A stretch of DNA of 64,000 nucleotides from Allantophomopsis cytisporea (GCA_024752435.1 CP103026.1:496001-560000), one strand, 5' to 3'; positions 11,842 to 23,241 are shown, numbered from the stretch's first letter. Notes: generated by a model not told the origin, from the sequence alone. Translations and numbers: made by a program.

Positions 11842-12972
11842 CTATGAATATTCTTGTCTTGAAGGAATCTCCACCATGCCCCTTTGCTCTTTTGTCTTCC
11901 ATTGTATAGCTTTACATAGCCCGTAGAGAACTCGAAGTGTTGGCATTGGAACACCAAGGGCTGTGCCTTCACGGAGTGGCTCTCCTAAGATGTTTTCATA
12001 CTCAATGAAATTTCCCTTGTACGGATTAGCAGAAGTCCAAATCAAACCACTCCGAACCACTTACCTTTCTCAGATCTCCCAACATACTTGGTGGAAGATA
12101 CATTGTGATAGGATCAAGATTGATCATAGTATCAGCAATGTCCTCAGAGAGCTCGTGTCCCGAAGCCTTCGCGGCAGCTCTGATTTCTTCCATGGCAGGC
12201 TTGACCAAAGTAGCCACCGAGTCTTCTGCAAGGCGTATTCTCCCAGTATCTAATCCAGTGATAGCGCAAATGCTGTTCAAACATGCATTGTACACCAACT
12301 TTCTCCATCGCGACCATTGGACATCCTCTGCAAACTTGCATGTTGTCTTACCGCCTGCACTGTAGATATGTATGAATTTCTCAGCAATGTTCTTCTCATA
12401 CTCGACAGACAGATGTGGATTGTGAAAGGCACCACAGAATATAAGGTCATTATCATCATGCTCGATGATACCAGGAGAAACCTCGTGGCTTCCAATCATG
12501 CTCACACCAGAAAGAACAACATTTTCGGGGAACGCTTCAAAAAATGGCCTCTCGATGTTCAGGCCATTTTGTATGAGTACAACGACTGAGTGTTTGGGTG
12601 TTACAGCTGGAGCGATCTGATGTGCTAGACTCGGAGGGTTATCGGCAATGTTTTTCGTTGTGCATATGATAAAATCGTAAGGTTTCAGTCTTTCATCTAT
12701 GACATTAGGGAGTTGGTTTATGACTATTTTCAGTGTCAGTTCCAAATGGTCCCGACTATTATATGGGTATTCTTACTCTTCTTTGGCCTCCATCCTTCAA
12801 CTTTTCCATGGTCGCACGACTTTATTGAAAACCCCTTCGCCTTGACCGCGGCGAAGTTTGACCGCATCACAGCAGTCACTTCGGCCAGACCCCCACATTC
12901 TAAGTTCAACGCCACAATAGATCCAACGCCGCCGGCGCCTACAAGAAGGATATTTGCTTTGGATGAAGCCAT
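11842..12972 (-). CDS. Ketopantoate reductase-like (2-dehydropantoate 2-reductase) protein
   Basis: A 342-residue protein in three exons, with introns at 12776-12724 and 12064-12016. The N-terminal NILLVGAGGVGSIVALNL is the NADPH-binding GxGxxG motif of the ApbA/PanE family. PYDFIICTTKNI and VLIQNGLNIERPF follow, then the C-terminal helical domain with WRKLVYNACLNSICAITG, which contains the family's catalytic Lys and Asn region. PanE reduces ketopantoate to pantoate, but fungal paralogues in clusters may reduce other alpha-keto acids. It is divergent from the Zn2Cys6 regulator across 458 bp. Terminal exon 12015-11842 replaces a false ending at 12026 and restores the family length. Confidence 0.88.
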
Positions 12973-13430
12973 TTGTTGATTTCGAGCTTCTAGTAATCAA
13001 CGGTTTGTCGTAGATTGAATATAGACGCCTGGAGAAGAGTCCAGCTTGAGTGAGACGGTCTTCTCGATAGTAAGTGATTCGTAAACGAAATACAAAGTCG
13101 GTTTCAACATTTTGAAGTCTTGCAATCTTAGTGGTATCTGATACTGTTACTGGATGTTTGTCGGAGTCACTTGCCTTCGGTGATGGAGACGGCGATAAGC
13201 GGGTAGCAAGGCAGTTTATCTAGCGTTATCGCAGTTATTCTGTACCACCTTTAGTCGCAGTCGATTAAGGAGCCTTTTTGTCGCTGAGTACCGTTCAGCG
13301 ATGCGGGTTGTTCATCGCCTTCCTTTGCCACTCACGCAATGTCCATTGCCCTTTCTACCCATCCGATTTCTCGTTCGGACTGACATGTGTGCTTCTCCAC
13401 AGTGTTAAATGCTTATGGATAGAAGCTATC
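12973..13430. promoter_or_regulatory. Divergent promoter, ketopantoate reductase-like / Zn2Cys6 regulator
   Basis: The element at 13160-13175 matches the one at 9782-9797 at 14 of 16 positions (TCGGAG, then Y, then CACTT). More CGG triplets follow at 13178-13193. The regulator could act on its own promoter through this site, which is inference. Confidence 0.45.
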
Positions 13431-15633
13431 ATGTCTCCTCGAAAGCGGGGTTCCATTACTCAAGGCGGATGCTTGACTTGTCGCCAACGCAAGGTTAAGT
13501 GCGATGCCATTTTACCAATATGTTCTCCTTGCAGGCGGCTCCGACGAGCATGTGTGCAACAAAGAGAACAACCAAAGGTGTTGTGGATGCCACTCTATAA
13601 CCCGTATGAGGACAGCGCCAGTGTGAATGATGAGCAAGAATTAATATCAGGCAAGAGACGGACCGCACTATTCAGTGGTGAGTAGGGTGTACATCTACCA
13701 TATCAACTATTTAATGAAATATACTGACCGAATTAGAGGATGATCGAAAAGCGATGTGCTTGCAGATAGCTTTGCAGCAAAACATCGATGAAGTGCTTGA
13801 GAATGTTGATATCCAGTTGCCGTGTGGTAACAATTCTATTACTGAAAGCCCTTTTGGTGTCCTTCATTTTACTCGAGATGGTGAGAAACAGAAACAGTAC
13901 CGATCCGACGACATCGAGCTATCAGGTTTCGGCAATACCAGTCCAACCGTGATAGAAAATTTATGGGATGATCTCCACGGCAGCTTTGATGAGACGTTTT
14001 TCCCTTGCAACTCCTTACAGTCAACGGATGGGAATATTGAAGTCACATCTTTCCATGAAACGTCTTCTTTTGATTTGGGTTTGCCTGGGTTGAGTCCATC
14101 AAGATCTCCAGACGATCTACAAGATATTGCACTCCCAAGCACGACACTACTCCCATCTATGCAGCTTAAAACGTCTCTCAATTTTGAGCCAGAGAAAGCT
14201 AGTTTTTTGATCAATTTCTATCGTTCACACATGGTTGGAGTCTTTTCACCACTTGTCAGTGAAAAATCACCATGGAAAATCATGCATCTCCCACTTGCTC
14301 TTCAGACCTTCGCTGAATCAATCTTGGGGCATGACATAAGCCATGCAAGAGCAGCCGTTTTCTATGCTATTCTTTCTATCAGTGCATTTGGACTGGATCG
14401 GCTCGAAGGACAGGTCCAAGACGAGACATCGCACTGGTGGAAGACAGGGGAGATGTATCGTCTGTCTGCGAAAGAACGATTGGCAAGTTGTATACAAAAC
14501 GAGATATGTGGACCCAAAATTTCCAAGTACAAAGATATTCTGATGGCCTTCATAAGCATGGCTACCATATCAGTTAGTAGCTTCCAACCAGCTATCATTA
14601 TCAATTACTAATTATTCTCATCCAGGTGGTTTCGGGTCAACAACGTGATGCACGATGTTTCTTGCTGGACGTTGAGCAATTGATCCGTTTCCGAGGCTTC
14701 CCCAAACCCAGAAAATCTCGAAAAGTCTCAATTTTGCATAGCTTGTTTTTGTACAATCGGATCATCGAGGAAAGCACATATATGTATCCGCTATCCACCA
14801 AAGAAGGTTTATTCCATTCGTCCGACACAGGGAAAATCAATGAGGATACAGCAGCTCAGTGGTCTTTTGCAGTACCTTCCTCAGAAGTTCGATTCCCATC
14901 TTTGCGAACCCATGATCTCTTCAAGCAGAAACGGGTCATTAGTATTGAAGACCTTGAGCAGCAGTTCATACATCCACAAGACCCTAATGCGACCTCTTCC
15001 ACCATTTTCGAATGTGTATACGGCATTCCTTCGTCATTGTTAGCACTGATGTCGTATACCACACATCTCGCGCACGAAGCAAAATACCAACTTCTAGCAG
15101 AAAAACCCAAATTGTCAAACAGCTTTGCAGCTCGCGATAAAGCAACTGAGGATGCCATTTGCAGCTGGAAGAATCCCTACAAGCAGACTTCCAGGCCACC
15201 AGAATGTGTCCAGTCTTTCGATAATGAGGTGATCCGCTCTTTGATAAGTGATCTTGTCGAAGCAATTCACTCTGCGGTCCTTATATTTTTCTATCGTGTC
15301 GTGAGGAATCTCAACCCGATTGTGCTTCAACCACACGTCAGCTATGTCATAGAGCGGCTCCTGTCATTCGAAGAGAAGAAAATTGCACATAATTTTTCGA
15401 ATGCTGCAAGTTGCTGGCCAGGTTTCATCGCTGGCTCAGAAGCACTCAATGAAAAGCATCGCGAGCAAATTTCTGGCTGGCTGTTACGTTCTGGCCAAAG
15501 TTGTGGTATGCGACATTTTGACGTCGCCCGCGATCTAATGATGAAGGTATGGAAGCAGCGTGATGATGGGGATACGTATGCAAATTGGGTGGATATAATG
15601 CGAGACAATGATATCGCTCTAGTTCTGACTTGA
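13431..15633 (+). CDS. Zn2Cys6 transcription factor, putative cluster regulator
   Basis: A 696-residue protein in three exons, with introns at 13678-13736 and 14573-14625. Residues 14-41 form a complete binuclear zinc cluster: C14-x2-C17-x6-C24-x6-C31-x2-C34-x6-C41, preceded by the basic MSPRKRG. I chose ATG 13431 because the finger then begins near the N-terminus; the in-frame ATG-less extension upstream has no such character. The C-terminal part, from about FLINFYRSHMVGVFSPL, resembles the fungal-specific trans_2 domain (PF11951 type) with WWKTGEMYRLSAKERLASC. It sits centrally among the enzyme genes, so a pathway-specific activator role is likely. The ligand and targets are unknown. Confidence 0.88.
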
Positions 15634-16384
15634 ACTTATTGAGCTTTGCTCAAAAGTCGACATCTATGACTGTTTGGAACTCCTGATTTATTTATCAAGT
15701 GCGCCTTTGACTGACATTGACAAGTTGTGAGATAAACTTACCAAATTCAAATAGCTTCATAAATAGGACGACTGTAGTCTAGAATAGCAGAAATTGAAAA
15801 GCGGGATTTTTATTGTCATCTAACACGGACACCTGTGTAGACTGTGTTTGCAATATCACCCGAATGCAAATGCAGTGTTAGATAAGTGGTAACTGGACAA
15901 CTCTTCAACCGCAAGATTACCAATAATTATAGTTGTCAATAAATGCATGGCTCGCAATAAAACGAGTATTCCCAACATTGATGGCGCTTTGAATGAACAT
16001 ATGGGACCAAGGACAGATTCACAGTATTGTGTATAGCTGGTCTATCATGGTACATCCGCTGGTTGAGTGTGTAGTTTCGTTGAAAAGGCCACTCCTCGGA
16101 GTGGCCTGCCTCTGGCGAAGTACCACCCAAAGTTTATCAGCCATGATAACCAATCCAATTCAAGAGATGTTCATCAGCATATGATTCGCTATTAATTCTC
16201 AATGTTAATGGTTATCTATACATATGGTTTGTGGTAATTGGGCTTTATTGTGGATAGGCTGAATGAACTGTATGACAGTTATATAAATAACCAAGCTGTC
16301 TTCTCGGCCATCATGGTCAATATCAGCCACACAATCTACATTTTTTCTGAGAAAATCAAATTTACACACTTTTTCATTGTTGAA
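15634..16384. promoter_or_regulatory. Upstream region of the PhyH dioxygenase, with a perfect palindrome
   Basis: About 750 bp that also contains the 3' UTR of the regulator. The notable item is the 22-bp perfect inverted repeat at 16086-16107. The stretch just before the start codon is AT-rich. Confidence 0.45.
16086..16107. promoter_or_regulatory. Perfect 10-bp inverted repeat, candidate operator
   Basis: AGGCCACTCC, a TC spacer, then GGAGTGGCCT: arms 16086-16095 and 16098-16107. It contains TCGGAGT, the core found in the other promoters of this block. It lies 278 bp before the dioxygenase ATG. Confidence 0.4.
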
Positions 16385-17415
16385 ATGCCTTCCTCGAATA
16401 CTCCAGTACTTGCCGAGGTCGATGTTTCTGATTTTCACTCTATTGTCGAAACTTTAAAGACAGATGGGTGTCTAATCATCAAGAATCTCACCACAACTCA
16501 TATTGTTGAACGCATCAATGAGGAAACTCGTCCGTACTTGCTTGCTGATAAGCCTTGGAAGGTATATCCTCAAAGCTATTCTCTATGATGTTTCTACTGA
16601 CACAAAAGAGGGTGCCCTATTTCCCCCGGAAACTCGACGCTGCTGCCGTCTTGTGACTCGTAGCGAAACCTTTCGTGAGAAGATATTGTGCCATCCACTT
16701 GTGGAACAGATCACCGAGTATTTCCTTGCGAAAACAACCTCATGTTTCTACGATGAAACAAAATTCACTTATACAACCCATCCCATTGTCAGTACAGCCA
16801 CCACTCTAGAAGTCAATCCAGGAAGCAATGCCCAACGACTTCACCGCGATGATAAGATTCAACACGTTGTGCACACCGATCAGACGAAAACCGGTTATCA
16901 GATGGGATCTGACGTTTCTATGGCATTCCTTCTTCCAGGGGTCAAGACAACATTTGAAAATGGTGCAACGTTGGCTATCCCCAAATCCCATCTTTGGGAT
17001 TCAGACCGCGCTCCAAAGCGTGAGGAAGCTGGGTTCGCATATATGGAACCTGGAGACTGTTATGTCATGTTGGGAGGTACCTATCATGGTGGTGGGGCCA
17101 ATATCACGACCCAGCAAAAAAGACCCATGCATTCAATGTTCTGGTGTCAAGGAACGATTCGTGCAGAGGTACAAAGCTGCGATGTAATCTTTATTTACAA
17201 TTACTAATCTTGAATAGGAGAACCACTACCTAGCTAATACAAAGGAGGAAGTTCTATCTTGGAGTCCAGAGGTTCAAAGGAAGATGGGATTCTATATCTC
17301 CAGCCCAAATATGGGATTTGTGGATTTCCTTCCACCCATTGCCTTTTTGAGTGGTGATTATGATCCTGACAACATTCCCGACTTGGACCCTCTCCCAGAG
17401 GAAATCGAGGCGTGA
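16385..17415 (+). CDS. Phytanoyl-CoA dioxygenase (PhyH) family protein
   Basis: A 310-residue Fe(II)/2-oxoglutarate-type oxygenase in three exons, with introns at 16562-16610 and 17169-17217. The iron triad is visible: His137-x-Asp139 in RLHRDD and His218 in GTYHGGGAN. The double-stranded beta-helix motifs LAIPKSHLWDSDR and MEPGDCYVML lie between them. Family members hydroxylate or desaturate small molecules in secondary metabolism or catabolism; the substrate here is unknown. ATG 16385 starts the conserved N-terminus (GCLIIKNL), whereas the longer open frame upstream looks like leader sequence. It is the last gene of the block at 5.5-17.4 kb. Confidence 0.88.
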
Positions 17416-18600
17416 AATACGTGCATGGGGACTTGTAATAGATAGAAATATAGGCTAAAGAATATTATTGCTAGTTTCCACGTTGATATCGACTTATTTT
17501 TCGACATGATATTATGTATTTGAGTTTGACACATGATTGAACTCCAATTATTGGTATCATTTTTAGATGCTCTTCGACTTTTTGATTATGGTGATGCCCG
17601 CTCATCGATTGGCTACCTATACCAAATATTTTCCAGGACTTAGAAAAGTCCTTCAATCATAATGGATAGTGTAGCGACTCAGTGTGATTTCCAGAGATGC
17701 ACTTCTCTTTCTTGATACACGAAAACTCTACTGTAAGAAATATTGGGTTAAACTGCTCCGTTACAGTTAGCAAAACTCTCCTTTTTGCAGCCTACTATAG
17801 GATCAGAGTAGACCGTTGAGCTGGATGATTGCAAAAACGAAACAAAATAGATAGAATGCCACCTATGGACATACAAGTTTCTTCTTTTTTTTTGTTTTGG
17901 AAAGGTGGTAATTTGAAGACAGTATACGCACAGCCACATATGACTACAACCTGAGAACTTAGCATCTCGTCCGCTTTGCTTTATATGAACTGTATGATTC
18001 TCTAGTAGATGCCCTTACCTTCTTTGAAAGCACTTCTTGAAGACATTGTAGACTAGCGCTTGAACATTGAGAGGCTCGGAAAGATGGGGAACAGCCGGCT
18101 TTAGAGTACTGTTAGTGAAGATTTGACCTTTAAGGCGACTTGATACTAACCCTTACGACCTAGCCTATTCCGGAATATTGAGCTTTCCTGTGAGAAAAGT
18201 ATAGTATGTTGAATTGTTGAAACCTATTTAATTTTACTGGAACCCTTTTATATCGATGAACATAGAAGACGTGTAACTAGTGAGTGAGGTATATTCTAAG
18301 TGTATGGGCTTTAGTCATCAGGCTAAGCAACGCTTCGCATAGCTTCCGCTTGTCTTATAAGTCGATCGAAATGTCATATTACTCTTTTCACTTGCTGTTA
18401 TATAATCCTATGTATCAAGTGTTTAGGTCGTTAATATTCTGACATGTCGTCATAACTTGTTTTCTAAACTAGCACGACTTCTCTTTTGGTTTCTCTGCAA
18501 ATGAGGTAATTAAAGTTTTCGGATTCGGTGAGCATCTCTTTATTGAACAGAAAGTAACATGTAAAGTATTCTTGATATATACATAGTGCCGGTAATCGCT
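17416..18600. other. Convergent intergenic region, no gene recognised
   Basis: About 1.2 kb, AT-rich, between the 3' ends of the dioxygenase and the collagen-like gene. Only short frames are present, with no repeat or RNA signature recognised. It marks the right edge of the putative cluster. Confidence 0.5.
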
Positions 18601-21600
18601 TCAGAAAGAATTCGCATATATAGCAATAGCATAGGCATCCACCCTTCCACAGTCTCCCCTCTTGTCTGGGCAGTATTCGCAATTGCTATCCAACAATTGT
18701 CCGTTAACTAAGATTCCTGGGGTGCCACTAACATAGAAAAGGGTATCACCACAGTAACAGTCCGTTATTCCATTAGCAATATTTGTTTGGGTACCAAAGT
18801 AATTGCTTTGTGGATTACTGGCTGCGCAGAATGTAGAGCACCGTTGTACAACTGGTACATACGATGAGGGAAGAGGTGTAGGGTACGGAACAGTGAAGGA
18901 TGGTTGAAATCGTGTTCCGAAGCCGGAAGGTTGAAAGAGTGTGCCTAAAGCCCCGGCTGTTGCAGCTACTGCTCCAGGTTGTGTTGAGGTACTTGTTATT
19001 GTAGCCGTAGTTGTCGCTAAAGTGCTGTAGATACTGCTTGAAGTTGTTGTTGCTGTGGCACTTGTGATAGTCGTTGTGTAGATTGTACAGCCAAGAGCGT
19101 TGAGACACACAAGACTGAGTAGTGGACCACTAACAGTAGTTGATGTTGTCGTTGTAAAAAGCGTTTGAGTCGTTACTGATGTTGTAAGTGTAGACTGGGT
19201 AATTGTTGTCACAAATGTTGTAGTGACTGTCGAGATACCTGGATTAGAAAAGTTTGCTTGCCCAATGCCAGGATATACAAAAGATTGGGGAAAACATCCT
19301 AAGAATCCATACGTCTTTCCCGTCGCTATTGGACCTTGTGGGCCAGATGGGCTTGAATACTTGTCAGAAATATTTTCAGCTGGTTTGTGGAAATTGTTAC
19401 GTACCCTGATGGTCCAGACGCGCCTGTAGCTCCCAGTGCTCCTGATACGCCCGAAGGTCCCGAAGGTCCAGATGGTCCAGACGCCCCAGTGGCTCCCAAA
19501 GCTCCAGAGATTCCTGTGGCTCCCACTGCTCCAGACGCTCCAGACGGCCCAGAAGGCCCAGACGGCCCGGAAGCGCCCGTGGCTCCCAAAGCTCCTGATG
19601 CTCCTGATGCTCCAGAAGGTCCGGAGGGTCCAGAGGGGCCCGATGCCCCGGTGGCTCCTAAGGCTCCTGATGCTCCAGAGGGGCCCGATGCCCCGGTGGC
19701 TCCTAAGGCTCCTGATGCTCCAGAAGGCCCAGAGGGACCCGAAGGCCCAGATGCTCCAGATGCTCCAGATGCTCCAGAAGGACCCGAAGGCCCAGAAGGA
19801 CCCGAAGGCCCAGAAGGACCCGAAGGCCCAGATGCCCCGGTGGCTCCCAAAGCTCCCGAGATTCCTGTAGCGCCCACTGCTCCTGATGCTCCCGAAGGTC
19901 CAGAAGGACCCGAAGGTCCGGATGCCCCGGTGGCTCCCAAAGCTCCCGACGCTCCAGAAGGACCCGAGGGCCCAGAAGCGCCCGTAGCTCCCAAAGCTCC
20001 TGATGCTCCAGAAGGTCCGGAGGGTCCAGAGGGGCCCGATGCCCCGGTGGCTCCCAAGGCTCCTGATGCTCCAGAAGGACCCGAAGGACCCGAAGGTCCA
20101 GATGCCCCGGTGGCTCCCAAAGCTCCAGAGATTCCTGTGGCTCCCACTGCTCCAGACGCTCCAGACGGCCCAGAAGGCCCAGACGGCCCGGAAGCGCCCG
20201 TGGCTCCCAAAGCTCCTGATGCTCCTGATGCTCCAGAAGGTCCGGAAGGCCCAGAAGCTCCCAAAGCTCCAGAAGGACCCGAAGGCCCAGAGGGTCCCGT
20301 AGCTCCAATAGCTCCTGATCCACCCAAAGCTCCAGATGCTCCGGAAGGACCCGAAGGACCCGAAGGTCCAGATGCCCCGGTGGCTCCCAAAGCTCCAGAG
20401 ATTCCTGTGGCTCCCACTGCTCCAGACGCTCCAGACGGTCCAGAAGGCCCAGACGGCCCGGAAGCGCCCGTGGCTCCCAAAGCTCCTGATGCTCCTGATG
20501 CTCCAGAGGGTCCAGACGGTCCCGATGCCCCGGTGGCTCCCAAAGCTCCGGATATACCTGTGGCTCCCACTGCTCCCGAAGCTCCAGAAGGCCCAGAAGG
20601 TCCGGAAGCACCAATAGCTCCAGACAAACCTATGGCTCCAGATGCACCCGTGGCTCCGGCAGGCCCCGATGGTCCCGATGGTCCAGATGGCCCACTAGCG
20701 CCTATAGCTCCTGATATACCTGTAGCTCCTATAGCCCCGGATGCTCCTGATGGTCCAGAGGGTCCAGACGGTCCCGATGCCCCGGTGGCTCCCAAAGCTC
20801 CGGATATACCTGTGGCTCCCACTGCTCCCGAAGCTCCAGAAGGCCCAGAAGGTCCGGAAGCACCAACAGCTCCAGACAAACCTATGGCTCCAGATGCGCC
20901 CGTGGCTCCGGAAGGCCCCGAAGGCCCAGAAGGTCCCGATGCGCCGGTGGCTCCTAAAGCTCCAGAGATTCCCGTGGCTCCTACTGCTCCTGAAGCTCCC
21001 GAAGGCCCAGACGGTCCAGAAGGTCCCGATGCGCCCGTGGCTCCTATAGCTCCTGATCCTCCTAGGGCTCCAGATGCTCCAGAAGGCCCGGAAGGCCCAG
21101 ATGGCCCAGATGGACCAGAAGGTCCTGTAGCACCTATAGCTCCGGATGCCCCAAGGGCTCCAGATAATCCTACAGCACCAGACGCTCCTGTAGCTCCGGA
21201 AGGCCCCGAAGGCCCAGAAGGACCCGATGCGCCGGTGGCTCCTAAAGCTCCAGAAATTCCTGTAGCGCCCATTGCTCCTGATGCTCCCGACGGTCCAGAG
21301 GGTCCAGACGCTCCTGATGGTCCAGAAGGACCCGAGGCACCCGTAGCTCCAACGGCTCCAGATGCGCCCACAGCTCCAGATATCCCTACTGCCCCAGACG
21401 CTCCAGATGCGCCTGTGGCTCCGGCTGGTCCTGAAGGTCCAGAGGGTCCCGTAGCTCCTAAAGCTCCTGATGCGCCGGAAGGTCCAGAAGCGCCCGTAGC
21501 TCCTACGGCTCCAGACAAACCTATGGCTCCAGATGCTCCAGAAGGCCCCGAAGGCCCAGACGGTCCCGATGCGCCGGTCGCTCCTAAAGCTCCAGATGCT

Positions 21601-23241
21601 CCAGAAGGGCCGGAGGGTCCCGATGCTCCCGTAGCTCCTACGGCTCCAGACAATCCTAGGGCTCCAGATGCGCCGGAAGGCCCAGACGGCCCGGATGCAC
21701 CTACCGCGCCGGATGCACCTATCGCGCCGGAAGCTCCAGTAGCGCCAGCAGGCCCAGAAGGTCCCGATTGTCCTATTTGTCTGGTATCTTGGATTAGCTA
21801 CGCTGCATGACATATGTCAGAGGAAGATTAAGTATCATACCCTGAGAGACCTTGAGAACCGATGCTTCCTTGGAGGCCTTGTGGTCTAAATAGAGTTGTC
21901 AGAGATGTTCATGCATCGATTTCGGTATATTTTTTTTAGCCACGTCTGAAGAGATTAAGCACTATTTGAATGATGAAGACTTACCCGCTCGGTCCTGATG
22001 GACCCGCGTTTCCTTGAATGCCTTGGGCTCCTGATGGTCTTGATTGATGTCAGCATATACCCCATAGAACATGGAATATCTTCCTACCCTGTAGGTCCAG
22101 TAGCACCCGGTACTCCTTGTATGCCCTGGCTTCCTTGAGCACTATTTGATTGTAAGTATTGTTTTCGAAGACGTGAGAGTAGTCAAAATTTACCCAGTGG
22201 CTCCAGGATTTCCATTACCGCCTTGGAGACTGTCTTTTGTGAGCTCATGCACAACATAGAAAGTTATGGACTACAATTACCCGCTTGGTCCGCTTGGTCC
22301 ACTTGGCCCGCTTGGCCCACTAGGTCCAGTTGCACCCAGTAGACCCTGGGGTCCGGTTGCTCCAATTTGGCCCAGTATGCCTTGAGCACCGCTTGGCCCA
22401 CTGGGTCCGCTTGGTCCGCTTGGCTAGACTTCATCAGCATCTGAGATTTAAGGAGAAAGTGATCGGGTTCTTACACCGCTAGGACCTGATCCAGACGCGC
22501 AATTCGCGGCGCTGATGACACTAAGAGTTACAAAAGTGCAACCCGAAGGCCCTGCATTACTTAAGAATATAGCATAGATGGTCCCATCAGACATGACACA
22601 AAAGCTGGCCTCTCCCTGAGAAAAATTCGTGTTTGTCCAAACCAGATATCTTGAGTCCGTCACGGAGAACGTGGACGCGATATTTCCCATTTGGTTTTGT
22701 GGTAGAAAGGCTTGATATGACACTCCAATGCTAGTGGAGAAGTACATAGCAACTCCAGACTGATAGTCTATCAATTGCCCGCTATTGGTCAAGGTGTATT
22801 GATTCGCCCCGTTGCAGGCGTTAGAAATGCTGCCGCCGTTGGTTACAAAGCCGAGAGTCATATCACGTTTATTCAGCCCTCCTCCATGGAGATTGACTCT
22901 AAAGAGCCAAGAACCAGGATCGAATCTCCTGTTTCACTGTCAGCGAGTTCTTCAGACGAAAGTTTATCAAGGATCACTTACGGGGCTAGAGTACTCGAGG
23001 TAGTCGATGTTGATTGTATATAAGTAAGCAGAGAGAGATGTGTAGGAGCGTTTGTGACGTTTAAGGTGGTACCCTGGAAAATCCCAAGTGATGTATTCTG
23101 AGCAACGAACATGGAGAGCAGAACAGGAATTTCATAGATAAAAGTTCGATAGACAGTGACGGTAGCGCCACAGCCTTCGGCTGAAGAGACAGAAGCTTGC
23201 AACAGGAGCAAGCAGGTAACGTAAGCTTGCTGCCACTTCAT
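18601..23241 (-). CDS. Secreted collagen-like protein with C-terminal WSC-like cysteine-rich domain
   Basis: I reconstruct nine exons encoding 1390 residues. Introns: 22981-22929, 22474-22424, 22280-22230, 22193-22142, 22087-22039, 21984-21886, 21840-21781 and 19404-19352. Residues 1-21 are a signal peptide. Residues 22 to about 230 form an N-terminal domain with DMTLGFVTNGGSISNAC, YLVWTNTNF and CTFVTLS, perhaps a DUF7908-type domain. Roughly residues 232-1147 are uninterrupted Gly-X-Y triplets, mostly GPS, GAS, GAT, GAL and GAV; proline is almost always in X, and charged residues are nearly absent. A Thr/Ser-rich linker follows. The last 82 residues resemble a WSC module (CSTFC, YFGTQ, CYCG, CEYCPDKRGDCG, IAIY). 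It is probably an extracellular or wall-anchored fibre. Collagen-like surface proteins are known in other fungi, but this gene's partners are unknown. Confidence 0.85.
19405..21780 (-). repeat. Single exon of 264 Gly-X-Y triplets with internally duplicated blocks
   Basis: The exon is 2376 bp, exactly 264 nine-base units. Near-identical blocks of about 130 bp begin around 19483, 20104 and 20371 (offsets 621 and 267 bp, both multiples of nine within counting error), suggesting unequal exchange. The plus strand is also open throughout, as a by-product of GGN-NCN codon usage. Confidence 0.85.

Noticed and set aside
19387..21810. 807-codon open frame on the plus strand (Ala-Pro/Glu-Pro rich) antisense to the collagen-like exon
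   Set aside because: It is the mirror of GGN-NCN-NNN codons, which cannot produce stops on the opposite strand. The minus-strand reading has introns, a signal peptide and conserved ends, and the plus one has none.
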